Shown here: positions 18,048 through 27,172 of the stretch, one piece after another | Layout of the letters: every line of letters begins with the position of its first letter | Position numbering within the stretch: position 1 is the first letter of the stretch | From: Marivivens donghaensis | GTDB lineage: Bacteria > Pseudomonadota > Alphaproteobacteria > Rhodobacterales > Rhodobacteraceae | Reading direction: 5' to 3' | Assembly (NCBI RefSeq): GCF_030410045.1 | Contig: NZ_JAUFRA010000001.1 | Location: 62,001 to 126,000, forward strand | Length of the DNA: 64,000 nucleotides | The notes under the pieces: model-generated | What the model was told of the DNA's origin: nothing | What the model saw: only the letters and a program-made list of their open reading frames with translations | Databases searched by the model: none | Position numbers and translations under genes: made by a program

Positions 18048-19076
18048 TTGTCCCGCTCTAGAAAAATGATGACTGCTGGCGTCACGTTTTCGGCTGCTCT
18101 TGCCGTTGGTTTTGTTATGCAAAACGGCAACGCGTTTGCTGAACGTTCGACTGATGTTGAGGCGATGCCAGCACCCGTCCAAAGCAGCGTTTTAGTTGAG
18201 CCATCTGTGGCGCTGCGCGATGTTGCCCTGCCCGAAGACGCTGGCCCATTCATGGTCGCGCCTGAGGTTCAGGTCACAGAATTGAAGGTGCCCGCCAGCA
18301 TTGATCCTGTCGTGACGGACATTGTGCCGATCCTTGTCGCTGCGACGGTTCCAGACGAGCCAATTTCCGACCCCGCCGATGAAATTGCGTTGAACGTCGA
18401 CTGTGTGCCCGAAATGGCAGCGGAGGCGAGCGCATCTGGCATGGTGAATCTGACGGTTGACGCGTCGTGCTATCCACAGGCGCGGTTCACTGTGCACCAT
18501 CAGGGCATGATGTTCTCTGTCGCAACCGATGAGGACGGCCAGTTTGCGGCCGAAGTTCCAGCTCTTACTGATAACGCCGTATTTATTGCGGCTTTTGACG
18601 ACGGGATGGGTGCGGTAGCGAGCGTGATTGTTCCTGATGTCGCGGACTTGGATCGCGCTGTTCTGCAATGGCAAGGCAACTCAGCGGTCGGTATCCACGC
18701 CTTTGAATTCGGTGCGGAGTTTGGGTCGGACGGTCACGTCTGGGCGGATGCGCCACGGTCGCCGAGCGCTGCCGCGAATGGGCAGGGTTTCCTTGTTCGG
18801 CTCGGCAATGATGATTTGCCTGAACCCCTGATCGCCGAGGTCTATACCTACCCAACGGCTCATTCCGCGTCCGGCGGAGCGATCGAACTTAGTGTTGAAG
18901 CGTCTATCACGATCCGCAACTGTGGGCGGGAAGTTGCAGCCCAAAGTATCCAGATTGGGCCAGAGCACGACGCCGAAGCTGTTGACCTACAAGTCACTAT
19001 GCCAGACTGCGATGCAGTTGGAGACTTTCTTGTGTTGAAAAATATGTTCACGGACTTAACACTCGCCGCGAAATGA
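18048..19076 (+). CDS. Exported protein of unknown function
   Basis: About 342 residues. I place the start at TTG 18048 because GGAGGG (18038-18043) sits right before it; a GTG at 18030 has no such site. The N-terminus is a signal peptide (basic SRSRKMM, hydrophobic core, cleavage near NAFA). The mature part is acidic and Val/Pro/Ala-rich to about residue 120. A beta-rich region with paired cysteines follows (NVDCVPEM, DASCYP, RNCGRE, MPDCDA). I recognise no family. Its last four bases overlap the next gene, an exported OmpA fusion, so the two are probably made together at the cell envelope. Confidence 0.7.
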   Translation: MSRSRKMMTAGVTFSAALAVGFVMQNGNAFAERSTDVEAMPAPVQSSVLVEPSVALRDVALPEDAGPFMVAPEVQVTELKVPASIDPVVTDIVPILVAATVPDEPISDPADEIALNVDCVPEMAAEASASGMVNLTVDASCYPQARFTVHHQGMMFSVATDEDGQFAAEVPALTDNAVFIAAFDDGMGAVASVIVPDVADLDRAVLQWQGNSAVGIHAFEFGAEFGSDGHVWADAPRSPSAAANGQGFLVRLGNDDLPEPLIAEVYTYPTAHSASGGAIELSVEASITIRNCGREVAAQSIQIGPEHDAEAVDLQVTMPDCDAVGDFLVLKNMFTDLTLAAK

Positions 19077-20635
19077 CGCGGATAAGTTGTAAAATCCTGA
19101 ATTTAAAACGCATTGGCGCGGCTGCTTTGGCCGCACTCTTTGCGTGTGACATTGCCACTGCTGAACCCGTTAATCTGCGGACAGAGGGCGGGCTCGCGAT
19201 TATTGGCGATGTACTAAGCTTTGATGGCGACTACATGCGCCTGCGGACCGAATACGGCGTTGTGACGGTCGCCTATGCTGGTGTGATTTGCGAGGGATTG
19301 CGGTGCCCTGCTCCCAACGGAGCGGCCGAACTTCGGTTCGCAGGATCGCCCCGCATTGGCGAGGTCCTTCTTCCCGCGTTGGTCGAGGCATATGGACGGC
19401 AACGGAACCTGAATATCTCGGCGCTTGAAGGCGAAAGTGCACTACAATATCAGATCGGGCCTCTCGGTGCGCCCGAACTGCAGGTCTATTTTGCGTTGAA
19501 CGAGAGTTCGGTTGGTTTTGAAATGCAGCGCAAAGGAACAGCCGATGTGGTCATGTCTGCGCGTCCCGCGACGGCAGCAGAAAACGCGGCATCAATGGCT
19601 GCGGGTTTAGGGGCGCTTAACGCGAATGGTCGGGGACGCATATTGGCGCTCGATGCTTTGGTGCCCGTTGTATCCCCGCTCCAACCCGTCAAATCTATTT
19701 CTCTGGATGCTCTGTCGTCTGTGTTTAGTGGCGACGTTACAAACTGGTCCGACCTCAAGGGGGAAGATGGGGTAGTCCACCCTGTCTTGGCCGCCGAAAA
19801 CTCCGATCAAGCGCATGGGTTCCAATCCATGGTTTTGGGTGACTCTGCTGCGGTCGAGGATGCTGTTCGGATTGAGGTCGGGCCCGAAATGACCAACCTC
19901 GTGGCCGAAGACCCACTGGCTATCGGTGTTGTGCCGATGGGGGCTTTTGGCAAAGCGGCGCCGATGATTTTGCAGGATGTCTGTGGGTTGAGATCCATCC
20001 CTCGTAGGACCTCGTTGAAGACGGGTGATTATCCACTTACGATGCCGCTTTATCTTTATCTACCTGAATACCGGATCGCACCGCAGGCTGCGGATTTTCT
20101 GGCTTGGCTGCGTAGCAACGAGGCTCAAGCCGTCATTCGGAGAGCTGGTTTTGTGGACCAAGGTGTAGTGCCGATTGGCTGGGATGAGCAAGGCGAGCGG
20201 CTTGCAAACGCTATTTTGCAGGCGGGTAGTGAAGTTTCATTGACCGAGCTTCAAGAAATGTTGCGCACGTTGGATGGGCAAGCCCGATTGTCGACAACCT
20301 TCCGATTTGCAGAGGGCGCGACCACTCTGACACCTGTTTCTGAATCGTATCTACTGTTCCTCGCCCAAGCGATACGCGATGGTCAGTTTGACGGTCGCCG
20401 TCTGGCCCTTGCGGGTTTTAGCGATGGAACTGGGGCCGCGAGCATCAACAAGAACCTCTCTCAGACTAGGGCCGATGCGGTGTTGGCAGAACTTACAGCA
20501 GCACTGGGTGGCGACGTTCCTGATGGGGTGCGCATTTCGGCGAACGGATTCGGTGAGGCCCTGCCGATGGGCTGCGATGAAACAGAGTGGGGTCGCCGCA
20601 TGAATCGCCGCGTAGAACTCTGGGTCGGTGACTAG
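19073..20635 (+). CDS. Phosphate-binding-like domain fused to OmpA peptidoglycan-binding domain
   Basis: A 520-residue exported protein with an N-terminal signal (hydrophobic AALAALFACDIATA). A substrate-binding domain of the PstS/PBP-like type spans about 80-370 (RFAGSPRIGEVLLPALVEAY, SARPATAAENA, FSGDVTNWSDL, IGVVPMGAFG, YLYLPEY). A C-terminal OmpA-like domain spans about 400-520 (RFAEGATTLTP, LALAGFSDGTGA, LSQTRADAV, NRRVELWV). The OmpA part should hold the protein to peptidoglycan. It is translationally coupled to the upstream exported protein. The ligand is unknown; phosphate is only the family default. Confidence 0.8.
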   Translation: MTRISCKILNLKRIGAAALAALFACDIATAEPVNLRTEGGLAIIGDVLSFDGDYMRLRTEYGVVTVAYAGVICEGLRCPAPNGAAELRFAGSPRIGEVLLPALVEAYGRQRNLNISALEGESALQYQIGPLGAPELQVYFALNESSVGFEMQRKGTADVVMSARPATAAENAASMAAGLGALNANGRGRILALDALVPVVSPLQPVKSISLDALSSVFSGDVTNWSDLKGEDGVVHPVLAAENSDQAHGFQSMVLGDSAAVEDAVRIEVGPEMTNLVAEDPLAIGVVPMGAFGKAAPMILQDVCGLRSIPRRTSLKTGDYPLTMPLYLYLPEYRIAPQAADFLAWLRSNEAQAVIRRAGFVDQGVVPIGWDEQGERLANAILQAGSEVSLTELQEMLRTLDGQARLSTTFRFAEGATTLTPVSESYLLFLAQAIRDGQFDGRRLALAGFSDGTGAASINKNLSQTRADAVLAELTAALGGDVPDGVRISANGFGEALPMGCDETEWGRRMNRRVELWVGD

Positions 20636-21393
20636 ATCAGACCCTCGGCGCGGAAACTGAGTTCCCGAGATTTTCCAATGATCAGATGATCATGCAGCGT
20701 GATCCCCATGACGGTTAACGCCTGCTCGATTTGATGCGTGATGGTTATGTCAGCTTCTGACGGGGTCGGATCGCCAGACGGATGATTATGAACGAGGATC
20801 AAAGCGGAGGCGTTCAATTCAAGGGACCGTTTGACGACTTCTCTTGGATAAACGGGCACATGATCGACCGTGCCTTTGGACTGCTCTTCATCTGCAATCA
20901 GGACGTTCTTACGGTCGAGAAACAGGATGCGGAATTGTTCGGTTTCCCGATGCGCCATGACCGTGTGGCAGTAGTCGAGAACTTCACTCCAACTGCTGAT
21001 CACCTGACGTTGCATGATTTTGGATCGTGCGAGCCGTTGCGCGGCTGCCTCGATGATCTTGAGTTCAACGACGACCGCATCACCGACGCCTTTGATCCCT
21101 TTAAGAGTCGCAGTTGGCGCGGTGACGACACGACCGAAATCCCCGAATTTATCCAAAAGCGCATGCGCCAGTGGTTTCACATCCTGACGCGGAATGGCGC
21201 GAAAAAGCACGAGTTCTAGCATTTCGTAGTCGGGGAGGGCTGCTGCGCCACCCGTCATGAATCGTTCCCGTAGGCGGGTGCGGTGATCTTTGATGTAGGA
21301 TGGCTGCCCTTTTGCCTGAATAGGCAAAACAACCTCATCATTGAGGTCGAAAAACGGGAGTGGCGCTTCGGCCATGTGCGGGGACTGGGTCAT
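20632..21393 (-). CDS. radC: RadC family protein (MPN/JAB domain)
   Basis: A 253-residue RadC-like protein. An N-terminal helix-hairpin-helix region (LKGIKGVGDA, about 100-115) is followed by a JAB/MPN metal domain with the motif HNHPSGDPTPSEAD near residue 200-213. The exact biochemical role of RadC is unsettled; the original link to DNA repair has been questioned. Its 3' end overlaps the stop of the OmpA fusion gene on the other strand. Confidence 0.9.
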   Translation of the reverse strand: MTQSPHMAEAPLPFFDLNDEVVLPIQAKGQPSYIKDHRTRLRERFMTGGAAALPDYEMLELVLFRAIPRQDVKPLAHALLDKFGDFGRVVTAPTATLKGIKGVGDAVVVELKIIEAAAQRLARSKIMQRQVISSWSEVLDYCHTVMAHRETEQFRILFLDRKNVLIADEEQSKGTVDHVPVYPREVVKRSLELNASALILVHNHPSGDPTPSEADITITHQIEQALTVMGITLHDHLIIGKSRELSFRAEGLI

Positions 21394-21432
21394 ACTGCGA
21401 GCATTGCCGATGACAGATTAAGGCCGAGTAAA

Positions 21433-21463
21433 CGAAAAAGGGCGACCGTGATGGCCGCCCTTT
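21433..21463 (-). terminator. Intrinsic terminator of the dnaK-dnaJ unit
   Basis: Read leftward, AAAGGGCGGCC (21463-21453) pairs with GGTCGCCCTTT (21447-21437), 11 bp with one G-U pair and a five-base loop, and runs into TTTTTCG. It lies 23 bases after the dnaJ stop. Confidence 0.85.
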
Positions 21464-21485
21464 GATCGTTGGGATGATGGCTGGA

Positions 21486-22628
21486 TTAGCCTTTCATCGA
21501 GTCCCAGAACCCTTTGACCGCCGAAAAGAATTTCGACGAATGCGGGTTGTTTTCGGTGCTGAGCTCTTGGAACTCGTGGAGGAGTTCCTTTTGCTTGGAC
21601 GTCAATTTCACAGGTGTCTCGACAACCAGCTCAATCAGCATATCGCCAGTTGAGCCACCACGCAGAGCGGGCATACCTTTACCGCGAAGACGCATCTGGC
21701 GACCAGATTGGCTGCCTTCAGGGATCTTCACGCGGCTACGGCCACCTTCGATTGTTGGCACCTCAACTTCGCCGCCCAGTGCTGCATCAACCATCGATAC
21801 TGGAACGCGGCAGAACAAGGATGTTCCTTCGCGTTCAAAGAGCTCGTGCTCTGCCACTTCGATAAAGATATACAGGTCGCCCGATGGGCCACCGCGTAGA
21901 CCGGCTTCGCCTTCGCCAGCGAGGCGGATGCGAGTGCCAGTTTCGACGCCTGCCGGGATGTTGACCGACAGTGCTTTTTCTTTTTCGACGCGGCCTGCAC
22001 CGTGGCAGGATTTGCACGGGTTCTTGATCGTCTGACCCATGCCGTTACAGGTCGGACAGGTCCGTTCGACGGTAAAGAAGCCCTGTTGAGCGCGCACTTT
22101 ACCCATGCCCGAGCAGGTTGGACAGGTGATGGGTTCGCTGCCGCCTTCGGCGCCCGTTCCGTTACACGAACCACACTGGCTCGATGCTGGAATGTTGATG
22201 GTCTTTTGCAGACCGCCAAAGGCTTCTTCGAGCGTGATGCGCAGGTTGTAGCGCAGGTCGTTGCCGCGTTGCGCGCGCGAACGGCCACCGCCTTGACGGC
22301 CACCACCCATGAAGTCGCCAAACAGATCGTCGAAAACATCAGAGAAGGCAGAGGCAAAGTCGCCGTGCCCTTGACCACCACGTGGTCCGCCACCCATGCC
22401 ACCATCAAACGCAGCATGGCCATAACGGTCATAGGCTGCCTTTTTGTTGGCGTCTTTCAGGACGTCATAGGCCTCGTTCACTTCTTTGAACTGGGATTCT
22501 GCGTCCGGATTGTCAGAGTTACGGTCTGGGTGCAGTTCTTTGGCTTTCGTGCGGTAGGCCTTTTTCAGCTCTTCCGCGGTCGCGCCTTTGGATACACCTA
22601 AAACTTCGTAATAATCGCGTTTTGACAT
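21486..22628 (-). CDS. dnaJ: Chaperone protein DnaJ
   Basis: A 380-residue type I J-protein. It has a J domain with HPD at 33-35 (KELHPDRN), a Gly-rich linker, four zinc repeats (CGSCNGTG, CPTCSGMG, CPTCNGMG, CKSCHGAG, about 145-215) and C-terminal substrate-binding domains. It stimulates the DnaK ATPase and delivers substrates. It follows dnaK after 72 bases that contain a hairpin, and is closed by a strong terminator. Confidence 0.97.
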   Translation of the reverse strand: MSKRDYYEVLGVSKGATAEELKKAYRTKAKELHPDRNSDNPDAESQFKEVNEAYDVLKDANKKAAYDRYGHAAFDGGMGGGPRGGQGHGDFASAFSDVFDDLFGDFMGGGRQGGGRSRAQRGNDLRYNLRITLEEAFGGLQKTINIPASSQCGSCNGTGAEGGSEPITCPTCSGMGKVRAQQGFFTVERTCPTCNGMGQTIKNPCKSCHGAGRVEKEKALSVNIPAGVETGTRIRLAGEGEAGLRGGPSGDLYIFIEVAEHELFEREGTSLFCRVPVSMVDAALGGEVEVPTIEGGRSRVKIPEGSQSGRQMRLRGKGMPALRGGSTGDMLIELVVETPVKLTSKQKELLHEFQELSTENNPHSSKFFSAVKGFWDSMKG

Positions 22629-22655
22629 GCGTTCCCCCTTTGGGAAAGGAACAAA

Positions 22656-22678
22656 CCGGCCCAGTCAGTCTGGGCCGG
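22656..22678 (-). other. Perfect hairpin between dnaK and dnaJ
   Basis: CCGGCCCAG (22656-22664) and CTGGGCCGG (22670-22678) form a nine-base inverted repeat with a five-base loop. Leftward it is followed only by TTTGTT, so it is at best a weak terminator. It could act as an RNA stabiliser or a partial terminator that lowers dnaJ relative to dnaK. Confidence 0.6.
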
Positions 22679-22700
22679 CCTATTCACAGCAGGGCTATGA

Positions 22701-24602
22701 TTAGCCGCGCTTGTCTTCGCCAAGGTCCTCGAAGTCAGCGTCGAGGATGTCGTCATCTGCACCATCGTTGTCAGCAGCGTCAGAGTCGCCACCTTCTTGG
22801 GATGCTTTGTAGATGGCTTCACCAAGGCGCATGGATGCTTCGGTTACGTTCTGGATGCCCGACTTGATCTTGCCAGCATCGTCACCTTCAAGTTCGTCCT
22901 TGAGGGCAGCGACTGCCAGTTCGATTGCTTCGATGGTCGACGGGTCAACCTTGTCGCCGTGCTCTTCGATCGATTTCTCGGTTGCGTGAACGAGGCTTTC
23001 AGCCTGGTTTTTCGCTTCGACCAACTCTTTACGCTTCTTATCGGCTTCTGCGTTTTCTTCTGCGTCCTTGACCATCTTTTCGATGTCTTCGTCCGACAGA
23101 CCGCCAGAGGCCTGAATCGTAATCTGCTGTTCTTTACCTGTGCCTTTGTCTTTCGCGCCAACGGATACGATACCGTTTGCGTCGATGTCGAAGGTCACTT
23201 CGATCTGTGGCATGCCGCGCGGTGCTGGCGGGATGTTTTCGAGGTTGAACTGACCGAGCATTTTGTTGTCGGCAGCCATCTCGCGTTCACCCTGGAACAC
23301 ACGAATGGTCACAGCGTTCTGGTTGTCTTCTGCGGTTGAGAAGACTTGGGATTTTTTGGTCGGGATCGTGGTGTTGCGGTCGATCAGACGGGTGAACACG
23401 CCACCCAACGTTTCGATGCCCAGCGACAGCGGGGTTACGTCCAGAAGAACGAGGTCCTTCAGGTCGCCCTGCAAAACGCCTGCCTGAATAGCAGCGCCCA
23501 TTGCAACAACTTCGTCCGGGTTCACACCCTTGTGCGGCTCTTTACCGAAGAATTTGGTTACTTCTTCGATAACTTTAGGCATGCGGGTCATACCACCGAC
23601 CAGAACGACTTCGTCGATGTCGGAAGTGGTGAGACCAGCGTCCTTCAGAGCAGCCTGACACGGTTTGATCGAGTTCTTGATCAGGTCAGCAACGAGGCTT
23701 TCCAGCTTTGCACGGGTCAGTTTCATGACCATGTGCAACGGCTGACCGTTCGAACCCATCGAGATGAACGGCTGGTTGATTTCGGTCTGCTGCGACGAGG
23801 ACAGTTCGATTTTGGCTTTTTCAGCGGCTTCTTTCAGACGCTGCAGAGCCATTTTGTCAGAGGTCAGGTCAACGCCGTGCTCTTTCTTGAACTCGTCAGC
23901 GAGGTAGTTGACGATGCGCATGTCAAAGTCTTCACCGCCGAGGAAGGTGTCGCCGTTGGTCGATTTTACTTCGAATAGACCATCGTCGATTTCGAGGATG
24001 GTAACGTCGAATGTACCGCCGCCAAGGTCATAAACAGCGATGGTTTTGGTTTCATCTTTGTCCAGACCGTAGGCGAGTGCCGCAGCGGTCGGTTCGTTGA
24101 TGATACGCAGAACTTCGAGGCCAGCGATTTTGCCAGCGTCTTTGGTTGCCTGACGCTGAGCGTCGTTAAAGTATGCCGGAACGGTGATAACCGCTTGGGT
24201 CACGTCTTCGCCAAGGTAAGATTCAGCGGTTTCTTTCATCTTTTGCAGAATGAAAGCCGAAACTTGGCTCGGAGAGTATTTCTCGCCACGGATCTCAACC
24301 CATGCGTCGCCGTTGCCGCCGTCTACAATTGCGTAGGGGACGAGCTTCTTGTCTTTTTCGACTTCAGCGTCGGTGGTGCGACGACCGATAAGACGCTTAA
24401 CAGCGAATACGGTGTTATCAGGGTTGGTGACGGCCTGGCGTTTTGCCGGCTGACCAACAAGGCGCTCGTCTTCGGTGAAACCGACGATCGACGGAGTGGT
24501 ACGTGCGCCTTCAGCGTTTTCGATGACGCGCGGTTTGGAACCATCAAGGATGGCTACGCAGGAGTTCGTGGTACCAAGGTCAATACCAATGACTTTTCCC
24601 AT
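22701..24602 (-). CDS. dnaK: Chaperone protein DnaK (Hsp70)
   Basis: A 633-residue Hsp70. It has the ATPase domain with GIDLGTTNSCVA, VPAYFNDAQRQATKDAG, VYDLGGGTFDVTILE and VLVGGMTRMP, then the substrate-binding domain (LLDVTPLSLGIETLGG) and an acidic C-terminus ending in DFEDLGEDKRG. It is encoded upstream of dnaJ. A heat-shock-type promoter is likely about 115 bases upstream. No grpE is nearby. Confidence 0.98.
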   Translation of the reverse strand: MGKVIGIDLGTTNSCVAILDGSKPRVIENAEGARTTPSIVGFTEDERLVGQPAKRQAVTNPDNTVFAVKRLIGRRTTDAEVEKDKKLVPYAIVDGGNGDAWVEIRGEKYSPSQVSAFILQKMKETAESYLGEDVTQAVITVPAYFNDAQRQATKDAGKIAGLEVLRIINEPTAAALAYGLDKDETKTIAVYDLGGGTFDVTILEIDDGLFEVKSTNGDTFLGGEDFDMRIVNYLADEFKKEHGVDLTSDKMALQRLKEAAEKAKIELSSSQQTEINQPFISMGSNGQPLHMVMKLTRAKLESLVADLIKNSIKPCQAALKDAGLTTSDIDEVVLVGGMTRMPKVIEEVTKFFGKEPHKGVNPDEVVAMGAAIQAGVLQGDLKDLVLLDVTPLSLGIETLGGVFTRLIDRNTTIPTKKSQVFSTAEDNQNAVTIRVFQGEREMAADNKMLGQFNLENIPPAPRGMPQIEVTFDIDANGIVSVGAKDKGTGKEQQITIQASGGLSDEDIEKMVKDAEENAEADKKRKELVEAKNQAESLVHATEKSIEEHGDKVDPSTIEAIELAVAALKDELEGDDAGKIKSGIQNVTEASMRLGEAIYKASQEGGDSDAADNDGADDDILDADFEDLGEDKRG

Positions 24603-24715
24603 TTTTCAAATCCCTCTTCTTAGGCGGTTTGAGCTGCCCAGGCCCGGTGAACGGCACCTGAACCATCTGGAGTTAAATCTGGCTCGGAAAGTGGTCCGAA
24701 CCGTGGATCAACGGG

Positions 24716-24744
24716 TATATAAGGTTGACAATTGCTGCCTGCAA
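24716..24744 (-). promoter_or_regulatory. Predicted dnaK promoter, sigma-32-like
   Basis: Read leftward, TTGCAG (24744-24739) is followed after 17 bases by TATATA (24721-24716), preceded by CCT. This fits the alphaproteobacterial RpoH pattern (TTG in the -35, C-TATAT in the -10) and would give a leader of about 105 bases before dnaK. I found it by eye; no start-site data are available. Confidence 0.45.
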
Positions 24745-24793
24745 CGGGGGCAGGGCCGCAAAGATGGTAAAAAACAACTTGGGCAACAAAGAT

Positions 24794-25411
24794 ATGCAGG
24801 ATCAACCAGAGCCAACCCTGACTGTTCGCGGCGTCAACGTGTTCAAGGGGCTATTATCGAAAGCCGAGCAGTCTGCGATGGTTGATGATTTGCGCGTGGT
24901 TGCCCAAGTGGCTCCGTTCTTTACGCCGAAAACGGCAAGCGGGCAGTCGATGAGCGTTAAGATGACATCCGCAGGTCGATTCGGTTGGGTGTCTGATGCA
25001 AATGGTTATCGCTACGAACAGCAGCACCCCTCAGGTGTCGCTTGGCCTGAGATTCCTCAATCAGTTCTTGCCGTTTGGAATGCGGTCTCTCGGTCAGAGC
25101 GAAGTCCTGAAAGTTGTCTGATCAACTACTATTCCTCGACAGCGAAAATGGGTTTGCATCAGGATCGGGATGAAAAGGATTTCAGCGCGCCTGTGGTTTC
25201 GATTTCTTTGGGAGACTCTGCATTGTTCCGCATTGGAAACGAAACACGCGGTGGTTCGACCGAGAGTATCTGGTTGGAAAGCGGCGATGTCTGTGTCCTC
25301 GGAGGGCCTTCGCGCCTTCTGTTTCACGGCATTGACCGAGTGAAGCCGAACACATCAACGCTGCTGACCAATGGTGGTAGGATCAACGTCACATTGCGGG
25401 TGGTGACGTGA
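24794..25411 (+). CDS. alkB: AlkB-type 2-oxoglutarate/Fe(II) dioxygenase
   Basis: About 205 residues from the ATG at 24794. It has the AlkB features MSVKMTSAGRFGW, YRYEQQHPSG, LINYYSSTAKMGLHQDRDE (metal-binding H-x-D), VVSISLGDSALFRIG, a second metal His in FHGIDRV, and the 2-oxoglutarate-binding Arg pair in GRINVTLR. AlkB removes methyl groups from 1-methyladenine and 3-methylcytosine in DNA or RNA. An in-frame ATG at 24764 gives ten more residues; neither start has a clear ribosome-binding site. The gene shares its upstream region with the divergent dnaK. Confidence 0.88.
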   Translation: MQDQPEPTLTVRGVNVFKGLLSKAEQSAMVDDLRVVAQVAPFFTPKTASGQSMSVKMTSAGRFGWVSDANGYRYEQQHPSGVAWPEIPQSVLAVWNAVSRSERSPESCLINYYSSTAKMGLHQDRDEKDFSAPVVSISLGDSALFRIGNETRGGSTESIWLESGDVCVLGGPSRLLFHGIDRVKPNTSTLLTNGGRINVTLRVVT

Positions 25412-26233
25412 TTACCGAGCGGCGCTCCAGCTTTCGGATGCATATTTGCGGGTAAAGAATTCGGCCATGAGGCCGATTGTGATGCAAATGACACTGACGA
25501 CGATTGGGTAAGTGTAATTGCTGTGGTGCGGGTAGTAGTTCACGAAAACAAATCCGCGCTCCTGATCGATACAATGGAACAGTGGGTTCCAGTCAAACAT
25601 GGCGAGAATGTAGCTCGGCGTTGCGTTGGCGACGAACATCTTGCCCGATGCGATCATGTTCATGCGTGCATAGATCTGTTGTGCAATGCCTGTGAACTCG
25701 GGGAGCCATGGTTTCACCGACAGAAAAATCACGCCGATTGCCACGCCCGAGAACCAAGCGAGCAACAACATTGCCATCGCGCCAACGGGATTATCGATCG
25801 AGATCGGGTTCCCGATCACGTGGTAGAGATACAGGATAGTCAGAAGCGAGAGCACCTGTGTGTAGAGCGAGCCTAGTGCCGCAGATGAGATCAGTATTAA
25901 TGAGTTCAGTGGTGCGTGTTTGAGCATGGCTGAGGTCGATCCGCCAGACCCAAAAACGGCGCCCATCGCCTTGGTATGGGTGAGAAAGAGAAACACGCCT
26001 GACATAATGTAGAGGAGGAAATCGCCACGGATCTGGCTCCGTCGCATGCCAAGAAGTTGGAACATCGCATAGAACGCACCAACAAAAACGAGCGCCTGCA
26101 CCATGTTCATCAACAGGCCGACGATTGCGTTGCGGTGGCTCTTGCGAATTTCGCGCACAGTCGAGTGGAAGATGAGTTCCAGCATGGACCCGAGGGACCC
26201 CAGCATTGTGCGCGGTTGCTTGACTTGGAACAT
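25412..26233 (-). CDS. Capsule-type ABC-2 permease (KpsM/Wzm-like)
   Basis: A 273-residue membrane protein with about six hydrophobic segments. It has the family features REIRKSHRNAIVGLL near the start and a C-terminal DWNPLFHCIDQERG. It resembles KpsM-type permeases that export capsular polysaccharide, which are about 258 residues. I chose the ATG at 26233 (MFQVKQPR); a TTG at 26278 would add 15 residues. No KpsT-type ATPase is adjacent, and the gene points away from the polysaccharide genes that follow, so its ATPase must be encoded elsewhere. Confidence 0.8.
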   Translation of the reverse strand: MFQVKQPRTMLGSLGSMLELIFHSTVREIRKSHRNAIVGLLMNMVQALVFVGAFYAMFQLLGMRRSQIRGDFLLYIMSGVFLFLTHTKAMGAVFGSGGSTSAMLKHAPLNSLILISSAALGSLYTQVLSLLTILYLYHVIGNPISIDNPVGAMAMLLLAWFSGVAIGVIFLSVKPWLPEFTGIAQQIYARMNMIASGKMFVANATPSYILAMFDWNPLFHCIDQERGFVFVNYYPHHSNYTYPIVVSVICITIGLMAEFFTRKYASESWSAAR

Positions 26234-26374
26234 CTTAAACTTGCCTGTGACTGGCCGGGTCTTACGCCCGAATATCAACGAATTTCTTGCCGTTCTCTTA
26301 AGCCTCTACCATAAGAGGCACGACTTTGCCGATCAATTTTATGGTAAATACGGGCAGTCCGTCAGGAGAATTTA

Positions 26375-27172
26375 ATGAATTTAGAAAAACTCGTCACCGT
26401 GATGCGTCAACTCTCGCTCGAAGCGGGGGACAAGATCATGGAAGTTTACAACAGTCCTGACTTTGAAATTAAGACCAAAAGCGACGAGAGCCCAGTGACC
26501 GAGGCCGATGAAGCTGCTGATGCGATCATCGCCGCTGGTCTCCGCGCGGCGTTCCCCGATGTGGCCCTTGTCACCGAAGAGCAAGCGGACAGCCATGGCC
26601 AAGATGTTTCAACGTTTTTGATCGTTGATCCGCTCGATGGCACCAAAGAATTCATCAACCGCCGCGGCGACTTCACAGTGAACATTGCTTATGTTCTGGA
26701 TGGTTCGCCTGTGCGCGGTATTGTCTATGCGCCAGCAAAAGAACGCTTGTTCTACACCGATGCCGGCGGTAACGCGGTCGAAGAAGTCGGTCCGTTCGAC
26801 AAAGAAACCGTTGGCGAATTGAAGCCTATTCGTGTGTCGAAACCCGACAATGAGGCGCTGTTCGTCGTCGCTTCGAAATCGCACCGTGATCAGGCAACAG
26901 ATGACTATTTGGCGAAGTATAAAGCCAAAGATTTAAAGTCCGCAGGTTCGTCGCTGAAGTTTTGTCTTGTTGCCACGGGTGAAGCCGACCTCTATCCGCG
27001 CGTTGGCCGCACGATGGAGTGGGATACGGCTGCAGGTCATGCTGTCTTGGTCGGCGCAGGTGGCGACGTTGTGCGTTTCGATAACCATCAGCCGCTTCGC
27101 TATGGCAAAGAGGGCTTCGCGAACCCGTTCTTTATCGCCTATGCGCCGGGCGTTGATCTCAAGGAGGCTTAA
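26375..27172 (+). CDS. cysQ: 3'(2'),5'-bisphosphate nucleotidase
   Basis: A 265-residue inositol-monophosphatase-fold enzyme. Its metal motifs are visible: TEEQ near residue 68, DPLDGTKEF near 85-93, and WDTAAGHAVL near 216. CysQ converts PAP, the by-product of sulfotransferases and PAPS reductase, to AMP. A good AGGAG precedes the ATG. It is the first gene of a rightward cluster (cysQ-kdsB-GT2) that ends with a sulfotransferase at 35157, which gives its presence a plausible local purpose. Confidence 0.92.
   Translation: MNLEKLVTVMRQLSLEAGDKIMEVYNSPDFEIKTKSDESPVTEADEAADAIIAAGLRAAFPDVALVTEEQADSHGQDVSTFLIVDPLDGTKEFINRRGDFTVNIAYVLDGSPVRGIVYAPAKERLFYTDAGGNAVEEVGPFDKETVGELKPIRVSKPDNEALFVVASKSHRDQATDDYLAKYKAKDLKSAGSSLKFCLVATGEADLYPRVGRTMEWDTAAGHAVLVGAGGDVVRFDNHQPLRYGKEGFANPFFIAYAPGVDLKEA

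Noticed and set aside
24725..24793. A longer alkB start at TTG 24725
   Set aside because: The added residues do not resemble AlkB N-termini, there is no ribosome-binding site, and the segment overlaps the predicted dnaK promoter.
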